Positions 58,670-64,000 of a DNA stretch of 64,000 bases are shown here, piece after piece. The notes beneath the pieces were generated by a model. That model was not told where the DNA came from and ran no database searches. It worked only from the letters and a program-made list of their open reading frames with translations. The stretch is from the NCBI RefSeq assembly GCF_900453205.1, contig NZ_UGQU01000001.1, positions 930,001 to 994,000 of the forward strand, read 5' to 3'. Each line of letters opens with the position of its first letter. The stretch's first letter is position 1. This DNA is from Moraxella lacunata. Lineage in GTDB: Bacteria; Pseudomonadota; Gammaproteobacteria; Pseudomonadales; Moraxellaceae. The translations under genes and the position numbers were made by a program.

Positions 58670-60850
58670 ATGCGTTATTCCACCCTTTTTATATGTATGT
58701 CTGTGGCAGGTTTGAGTGCGTTTAGTATCACTGCATTTGCCAACGACCAAACCCCTCACGTCCAGCTCGAAGCGATGGTGATTGACGTCAGTGCTGACGC
58801 CAGCCAAGCAGGTTTGGCACGCAGTTATGCAGGTGGGCAAGTGGCATCAGGTAGCCGTGTTGGCATTTTGGGCAACAAACACTACATGGACACGCCATTT
58901 TCTACTACCGCCTACACCCAACAATTCATCAAAAACACCCAAGCCGATGGCGTAGGCGATGTCCTTAAAAAAGACCCAACCGTAACCGTTGCTCGTGGAT
59001 TTGGTAACTTCCAAGAAGCCTACGTCATGCGTGGCTTTGTCACTTATTCTGACGACACCATGTACAACGGCTTGTATGGCATTTTGCCACGCCAATACAC
59101 TTCAAGCGAGTTGTTTGAACGTGTGGAAATTCAGCGTGGGGCAAGCACCGCCCTAAATGGTATTTCACCAGGTGGGGCAAACACTGGTGGCACAATTACC
59201 CTATTGCCCAAACGAGCCACCAGCCAGCCTTTGCGTGAAGTGAGCGTTGGTTATGAAGGTGATGGCAGAGCCAAAGTATCTGCTGACGTAGGACAACGCT
59301 TTTTGGACAACAAACTGGGCGTACGCACCAACCTATCGTACACCAAAGGCGATGGTGCGATTAAAAACGAAGAAAAAGAAGTCAGCCTCATCTCGGTGGG
59401 AGCGGATTATCGTGGCGACAAATTCCGTTTGTCTGCCGATGTCGGTTATCAAGATTTGACAGACACCGCCAAACGTAGCAGTGTGGACGTCAATGCTGTT
59501 ACCGCCACCCCTACCGCCCCCAACGGCAAAACCAACTGGTCTCAGACATGGGCAAACACCCAATCCAAAGATATGTTTGGGACGGTGCGTGGCGAATATG
59601 ACATTACCGACAACCTGACCGCTTATGGAGCATATGGCGTCCGTCAAGGCAAAGAAAGCAACGTATTAGGCGGTGGGTTCTTTTACGTGACAGATGGCAA
59701 CACAGGCGATGGTTATTACACCCTCACCAAAAACAAACGCCAAGACGACATTCATACAGGCGAGGTTGGTTTAAAAGGCTTTTTTGAAACAGGCAACATC
59801 ACTCATCGCTGGGGCATGGTCGCCAACACTTATCAAGCCAAAGAAAAAAACCATTTCATCGCTGATTATCCCTCTTCGTGGAACAACTTTGCAGGGGCAA
59901 ACAACAGCAATCTACACAACCCCACCTTTGCTGACATGCCAAGCTGGTCAGCCTCAAAATGGGCAACACCCACAGGCTCTTTGGACAACCCTGCTTTGAC
60001 CGCCAAAACTACCCTAAACAGTGTCGCTTTGGTAAACACACTGGGCGTGCTTGATGACAACCTCCAACTCACGTTGGGCGGTCGTTACCAAGAGATTGAC
60101 AGCCAAGACGTAACTTGGAACACCTTTTACAAAGACAAAACGCTCTCACCTGTCGCTGGTATCAACTACCGTTTTGGCAACTGGTCGGCATTTGGTAATT
60201 ACAGCGAAAAACTCACCGCAGGCAAACAAGTCAGCATCAACCAAAACCACCTCATGCTCAAACCCTACGTTTCCAAACAAAGCGAAATCGGTGTCAAGTA
60301 TGACGATGGCAATCTTGGGGCAAGCCTCACCGCCTTCCAAATCAAAGAGCCTCGTGCCTCCCTCGCCAATGGCAGTGCCACCACCAAAGGCGATAACGTT
60401 CATCAAGGTTTGGAAGTTTTTGTCTTTGGTCGTCCTACCGACAACCTACGTCTGATGACAGGCGTGGCACTGCTAGATGCCAAACAGAAAAACACTGGCG
60501 ATGCTTTTGATGGCAAACAAGTCATCGGTACTGCTAAAATCCGCTCAAACATCGGCATGGAATATGACGTAAACGCCCTAGAAGGCTTGACGCTCACAGG
60601 TGATTTGTCTTACACAGGCTCACGCTACGCCAAAGCGGACAACTCCCTAAAAGTGCCTGATTATGCCCTGCTCAATCTTGGAGCAAGATACGCCACCTCA
60701 GTTGGAGCAACCCCTGTTACACTGCGTGTTGGCGTGGATAATGTTACCGACAAAAAACACTGGGCATCGGTGGGCGGTTATCCTGGACAAGGCTATTTGG
60801 TGGCAGGCGACCCACGCACCGTCAAAGCCTCTGTGAGTTTTAAATTTTAA
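58670..60850 (+). CDS. TonB-dependent siderophore receptor
   Basis: The 726-residue outer-membrane protein has a signal peptide (MRYSTLFICMSVAGLSAFSITAFAN) and a possible TonB box in LEAMVIDVSA. The plug domain (about residues 60-165) includes DVLKKDPTVTVARGFGNFQEAYVMRGF and FERVEIQRGASTALNGISPGGANTGGTITLLPKRA, typical of siderophore receptors. A 22-strand barrel ends VKASVSFKF. No extra N-terminal signalling domain is present. The receptor lies downstream of the ABC importer, so the two form one uptake route. The ligand is unknown; hydroxamates such as ferrichrome or ferrioxamine are typical for FhuB-type systems. Confidence 0.93.
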   Translation: MRYSTLFICMSVAGLSAFSITAFANDQTPHVQLEAMVIDVSADASQAGLARSYAGGQVASGSRVGILGNKHYMDTPFSTTAYTQQFIKNTQADGVGDVLKKDPTVTVARGFGNFQEAYVMRGFVTYSDDTMYNGLYGILPRQYTSSELFERVEIQRGASTALNGISPGGANTGGTITLLPKRATSQPLREVSVGYEGDGRAKVSADVGQRFLDNKLGVRTNLSYTKGDGAIKNEEKEVSLISVGADYRGDKFRLSADVGYQDLTDTAKRSSVDVNAVTATPTAPNGKTNWSQTWANTQSKDMFGTVRGEYDITDNLTAYGAYGVRQGKESNVLGGGFFYVTDGNTGDGYYTLTKNKRQDDIHTGEVGLKGFFETGNITHRWGMVANTYQAKEKNHFIADYPSSWNNFAGANNSNLHNPTFADMPSWSASKWATPTGSLDNPALTAKTTLNSVALVNTLGVLDDNLQLTLGGRYQEIDSQDVTWNTFYKDKTLSPVAGINYRFGNWSAFGNYSEKLTAGKQVSINQNHLMLKPYVSKQSEIGVKYDDGNLGASLTAFQIKEPRASLANGSATTKGDNVHQGLEVFVFGRPTDNLRLMTGVALLDAKQKNTGDAFDGKQVIGTAKIRSNIGMEYDVNALEGLTLTGDLSYTGSRYAKADNSLKVPDYALLNLGARYATSVGATPVTLRVGVDNVTDKKHWASVGGYPGQGYLVAGDPRTVKASVSFKF

Positions 60851-60863
60851 TCAAAACACCACA

Positions 60864-60890
60864 AAAGGGCGAGTTGTTCGCCCTTTTTTA
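60864..60890 (+). terminator. Rho-independent terminator after the receptor gene
   Basis: The arms AAGGGCGA and TCGCCCTT with a 5-nt loop are followed by a T-run. It falls between the receptor and the ABC exporter gene, so the latter may rely on read-through or its own promoter. Confidence 0.85.
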
Positions 60891-60925
60891 TCAACTTTCA
60901 AATCACCTAAAGTCCAAAGTTTGCC

Positions 60926-62521
60926 ATGACAACCAATCCAATTGCCCTGATTTTTCGCCACAACCCCAAACTACTCGCCCTGACCCTGCTATTGACTCTC
61001 ATGAGCATGCTGGTCAATGTGAGCGTACTCATGTTTATCAACACGCACCTACTGAGTCAGCAACACCTTGATTGGGGAAGTTTGGTGCAGTTTTTGGGGT
61101 TGATTGGGATATTGCTCGTCATGACTTTTACTGCACAATTTTTCATGACTTATCTGGGTCATCAGTTTGTATATCGCCTAAGAACAGATTTGGTGGGGCG
61201 AATTTTAACCACGCCTTTTGCTGATTTGGAAAAAACAGGTAGCAGTCGCCTGCTTGCCAGTCTGTCTGAGGACATTCAGACGCTCAACATCGCTTTTGTG
61301 CGTCTGCCAGAGCTTGTGTACGGCATCATCTTGGTGGGCGGTGCTGGCGTTTATTTGGCGTATTTGTCCTTGCCACTCTTTGTGGTGATTGGGCTGTGGA
61401 GCGTGGCGGTGGTTTGGGCGAGTGTGGTCTTGGTCAATCGTGTTTATCATTTTTTGGATAAATTACGACAAATCGGCGACAAACTCTACCAAAATTACCA
61501 AACCGCCATTCACGGCAAAAAGGAGCTTGATTTCAACCACGAACGTGCCTGCGATTTTTTTAACACCTTTGACACGCACGCAAGCGACTATCGCCAAACC
61601 ATCATCAAAGCTGACACCTACCATTTGTCAGCGGTCAATTGGTCAAACATCATGATGTTTGCAGGGGTTGGGTTGATTTTGGTGCTCGCTGGCATTGGTG
61701 ATTTGGCGGATAAATCAGTGGCAACCACCTTTGCCCTGACCGTACTGTTTATACAAACACCCCTACTCAAAGCAGTGGGGGCTTACCCTGTCTACCAAAC
61801 CGCCAAAGTCGCCCTCAAAAAAATCCACGAACTTCACCTTGCCACGCAAACATTCGACAAACACAAAACCCTCCGTCCTCGTGCGTGGCAAACGCTCACT
61901 TTGCACAACGTCAGTTATCAATACGACAACCAATCCTTTGCCCTACATGACATCAACTTAACACTCCATCAAGGTGAAGTGGTGTTTTTGGTGGGCGATA
62001 ACGGCTCTGGCAAATCCACCCTCGCCAAGCTCATCACAGGGCTGTATCAGCCCAATTTAGGCTTCATCAAACTTGACGATACCGTCATCACCGATGACAA
62101 CCGTACACAATATCAAGCTCAATTTGCGGGGATTTTTGGGGATTTTTATTTGTTTGATAAAATTTTAAGCAGTGATGAGGCGTTGATTGATACGTGGCTT
62201 GATTTGTTGCAAATGAAGCACAAACTCATCATTGACAACCACATCATCACCAACACCGAGCTGTCCACAGGTCAAAAAAAGCGAGTGGCACTGCTCCTTG
62301 CCATCACCGATGACAAACCCATTTTGCTCTTAGATGAATGGGCTGCCGACCAAGACCCCCATTATCGCACTGTATTTTATGAACAGCTCATCCCCATCAT
62401 GAAACGCATGGGAAAAACACTCATCGTCATCAGCCATGATGACAGATTTTTTGGGTGTGCTGACAGGGTTTTACAACTCAGACAAGGACGTTTGCAAGCC
62501 CTCGCCACGCCAAATCAATGA
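60926..62521 (+). CDS. SyrD/PvdE/YojI-type ABC exporter (membrane domain fused to ATPase)
   Basis: The 531-residue protein has six membrane segments in the first 300 residues and then an ATPase domain: Walker A GDNGSGKSTLAKLITGLYQ, a signature LSTGQKKRVALLLA (Thr for the usual Gly), and Walker B ILLLDEWAADQDPHYR. The DEWAADQDP and STGQKKR motifs are those of the cyclic-peptide/pyoverdine-type exporters SyrD, PvdE and YojI, which move siderophore precursors or peptides into the periplasm. It lies 75 nt after the receptor. Here it may release, recycle or export a siderophore, but no synthesis genes are present. Its stop overlaps the convergent DMT gene. Confidence 0.85.
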   Translation: MTTNPIALIFRHNPKLLALTLLLTLMSMLVNVSVLMFINTHLLSQQHLDWGSLVQFLGLIGILLVMTFTAQFFMTYLGHQFVYRLRTDLVGRILTTPFADLEKTGSSRLLASLSEDIQTLNIAFVRLPELVYGIILVGGAGVYLAYLSLPLFVVIGLWSVAVVWASVVLVNRVYHFLDKLRQIGDKLYQNYQTAIHGKKELDFNHERACDFFNTFDTHASDYRQTIIKADTYHLSAVNWSNIMMFAGVGLILVLAGIGDLADKSVATTFALTVLFIQTPLLKAVGAYPVYQTAKVALKKIHELHLATQTFDKHKTLRPRAWQTLTLHNVSYQYDNQSFALHDINLTLHQGEVVFLVGDNGSGKSTLAKLITGLYQPNLGFIKLDDTVITDDNRTQYQAQFAGIFGDFYLFDKILSSDEALIDTWLDLLQMKHKLIIDNHIITNTELSTGQKKRVALLLAITDDKPILLLDEWAADQDPHYRTVFYEQLIPIMKRMGKTLIVISHDDRFFGCADRVLQLRQGRLQALATPNQ

Positions 62522-63414
62522 GATTTGACCCTAAGCGACCCCAAATAAATGGCAAACATCACCAAAAACGCCCCACCCCATTGCATGGCGTTAATCGGCT
62601 TATGCAACCAAAAATAATCAATGAGTAGCGTGGCGACAGGCTCGGTTAGGAGCAAAAGCCCTGTGAGCGACAAAGCGATTTTGGGAATGCTATACGCAAT
62701 CAGCCCCCATGCCATACATTGCATGACCGCCCCATAGACCAAAATCCAGCCCCATTCGGAAAGCGTGGCGGGCAGGATTTGACCTTGATTAAACATCAAC
62801 ATGAGTGGCAATAATGCCAACGCCCCACCCACCCCCACGAGCGTCATCATCGGAAAAATCGCCACTTCCGCCACTTCGTGCGTGCGTCTGACAAAGGACA
62901 TGGACACCGCCAAAAACGCCCCCGACAAAATACCCGACACAAAACCCCACAAAGCGGACGAGTTGTGGGCAAACTCAGGGCTTGCGATGAGTGCCACGCC
63001 AATGGACGCAAGCACTAAGCTAAACAGTTGTAATTTGGTCTGTTTTTCGCCAAACCAAAGAAAGGCGATGAACGCCAAAAAGAAAATCTGCAAACTATTT
63101 AATAAAGTAGAAATGCCCGGCCCTACAGCATAGATACTCTCATGCCACAGCCCCAAATCAAGCCCCAATGCACCGCCTGAGATGAGTGCCAAAACCATCG
63201 CACGGCGTGAACTAGGAAACGGCTGGCGAAATATCAGGGCAAGCGATAAAAATATCACAGCCGACACGCTAAGTCGCCAAAACGCCATGGCATACGCCCC
63301 CACGCCATCCACATGGGCGACAATCAGACTGCCAAGCCCAAACAGCACACAGCCGATGACCAGGCCTATCATGGAAAATAGGTTTTGGGTGTTGGGGGCG
63401 TTTGCGTGGGGCAT
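62515..63414 (-). CDS. EamA/DMT-superfamily transporter
   Basis: The 299-residue protein has ten predicted membrane helices arranged as two EamA repeats, beginning MIGLVIGCVLFGLGSLIVAHVDG and with ALGLDLGLWHESIYAVGPGISTLLNSLQ and ALSLTGLLLLTEPVATLLIDYFWL in the halves. DMT transporters are small-metabolite exporters, and no substrate can be assigned. It is convergent with, and overlaps, the ABC exporter by 7 nt. The gene-free region to its 5' side holds a palindromic repeat. Confidence 0.85.
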   Translation of the reverse strand: MPHANAPNTQNLFSMIGLVIGCVLFGLGSLIVAHVDGVGAYAMAFWRLSVSAVIFLSLALIFRQPFPSSRRAMVLALISGGALGLDLGLWHESIYAVGPGISTLLNSLQIFFLAFIAFLWFGEKQTKLQLFSLVLASIGVALIASPEFAHNSSALWGFVSGILSGAFLAVSMSFVRRTHEVAEVAIFPMMTLVGVGGALALLPLMLMFNQGQILPATLSEWGWILVYGAVMQCMAWGLIAYSIPKIALSLTGLLLLTEPVATLLIDYFWLHKPINAMQWGGAFLVMFAIYLGSLRVKSH

Positions 63415-63432
63415 GGCAAGTCCTTTTTAACT

Positions 63433-63542
63433 AGAGCGTGTTGAGCCTTTATCACATAATGTAAATTTTAGAAATATTGTAGAAATAAACTACATGACCA
63501 AATCTTGTTTTTTATTGCAAATATAAAAGGCAGGTACGCTCT
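63433..63542. repeat. 110-bp internally deleted copy of the nested-palindrome repeat (inverted)
   Basis: The ends AGAGCGTG... and ...TACGCTCT are inverted copies, and the sequence TTGCAAATATAAAAGGCAGG is the reverse of the left end of copies A and B. The other end (GAGCCTTTATCACATAATGT) matches the reverse of their right end. The central hairpin is missing. It ends 2 bp before the stop of the glycine-rich lipoprotein gene. Confidence 0.75.
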
Positions 63543-63544
63543 GA

Positions 63545-63937
63545 TTACTCGCCATAAATCTTGACATTTTGAGCAAAAGCACAGCCCTTTTGGCGGGCGG
63601 CGACAATCATCGCATCATGCTCGCCATAGAGTTTGGCTAGGGTGTTGGTTTTGGCTTGTCTTGCCCCACTGCCAAGCCCTGCCCCCACGCTAATGGACGG
63701 ATAGATACCGCCACGACCGCCAGCAAGACCAATGCCGATACCTGTGGCGGACAGTCCGATGTTTTGGTTTTCGGTTGCTTTGGCGGTTTGGCTAATGCGA
63801 GCCACTTCGCTTTGTAGGACGGTGCAATCATAGCCTTGATAATTGGCAGGATTGACGTATTGGGGGGCGATGTTGGTGGTGGCACAGCCTGTGAGAGCGA
63901 CAGCGACAACCGCCAATGAGATGAGTGCTTTTTTCAT
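63545..63937 (-). CDS. Glycine-rich lipoprotein, unknown function
   Basis: The 130-residue protein has a lipoprotein signal (MKKALISLAVVAVALTGC, Cys18), a short helical region (DCTVLQSEVARISQTAKATENQNIG), then a glycine-rich stretch (GIGIGLAGGRGGIYPSISVGAGLGSGARQ) resembling glycine-zipper lipoproteins that pack in the outer membrane. A basic/acidic helix (LAKLYGEHDAMIVAARQKGC) follows. Its start is near the window end. Function unknown. Confidence 0.8.
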   Translation of the reverse strand: MKKALISLAVVAVALTGCATTNIAPQYVNPANYQGYDCTVLQSEVARISQTAKATENQNIGLSATGIGIGLAGGRGGIYPSISVGAGLGSGARQAKTNTLAKLYGEHDAMIVAARQKGCAFAQNVKIYGE

Positions 63938-64000
63938 AAAAATACCTATTTAGAAGGGGTGTGTAAAGTGTAAAGGTTGGGTTATTTATTTTGTCCGGCA

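Overview
The window looks like a chromosomal segment of a gammaproteobacterium of the family Moraxellaceae, most likely a Moraxella species. This is inferred from the gene order tRNA-Trp/secE/nusG/rplK/rplA/rplJ/rplL/rpoB/rpoC, the sequences of RpoB, RpoC and the porin, the FimX-like protein, and the moderately AT-rich base use. No database search was possible, so the genus is inference. The window is almost entirely housekeeping and nutrient-transport genes. No prophage, CRISPR array or plasmid module was seen.

Layout. 1-2.3 kb: the end of ybeZ (PhoH-like) and ybeY, followed by an orphan Hint-domain gene that lacks the usual catalytic cysteine and a small possible partner gene. 2.3-5.6 kb (minus): a tripartite tricarboxylate transporter (tctC-tctB-tctA), divergent from a TauE/SafE-type exporter. 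6.8-7.75 kb: an IS1-family element whose transposase is broken by a 133-bp MITE. 7.9-11.6 kb: a TRAP-TAXI transporter operon (binding protein, DUF1850 protein, fused permease) whose permease is broken by an identical MITE. 11.8-19.7 kb: malic enzyme (maeB), cca, a pteridine-reductase-like SDR, a porin, miaE and trxB. 20-26.1 kb (minus): glutathione reductase, then a moxR / DUF58 / transglutaminase set with two long palindromic repeats inserted. 26.5-33.2 kb (minus): a degenerate GGDEF/EAL protein resembling FimX, an unrecognised conserved protein, a 58-residue protein, a DUF4062-like protein and murI. 33.2-34 kb: a DUF1285 gene broken by another MITE. 34.3-39.1 kb (plus): ETF-ubiquinone oxidoreductase, an unusual single-cysteine glutathione peroxidase and nadE. 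39.2-40.9 kb (minus): glnK-amtB. 41.3-54 kb (minus): the rpoC/rpoB/ribosomal protein/nusG/secE/tRNA-Trp operon, with a fourth identical MITE between rplJ and rplL. 54.1-62.5 kb (plus): a DUF302 lipoprotein, then a siderophore-iron uptake cluster (ATPase, binding lipoprotein, double-length permease, TonB-dependent receptor) with a SyrD/PvdE-type ABC exporter. 62.5-64 kb (minus): a DMT-family transporter and a glycine-rich lipoprotein.

The most distinctive feature is the repeat biology. Four identical 133-bp MITEs lie in the same orientation, with 7-9 bp target duplications and ends (GGTATTGTTAA) like those of the resident IS1-family element. They have disrupted three genes and entered the rplJ-rplL intergenic region. 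A second family of long nested-palindrome repeats (three copies, one internally deleted) and a related 110-bp palindromic element are also present. Several transport systems (TTT, TRAP-TAXI, siderophore ABC/TonB, AmtB) sit close together. Both periplasmic organic-acid binding proteins carry unusual acidic C-terminal tails.
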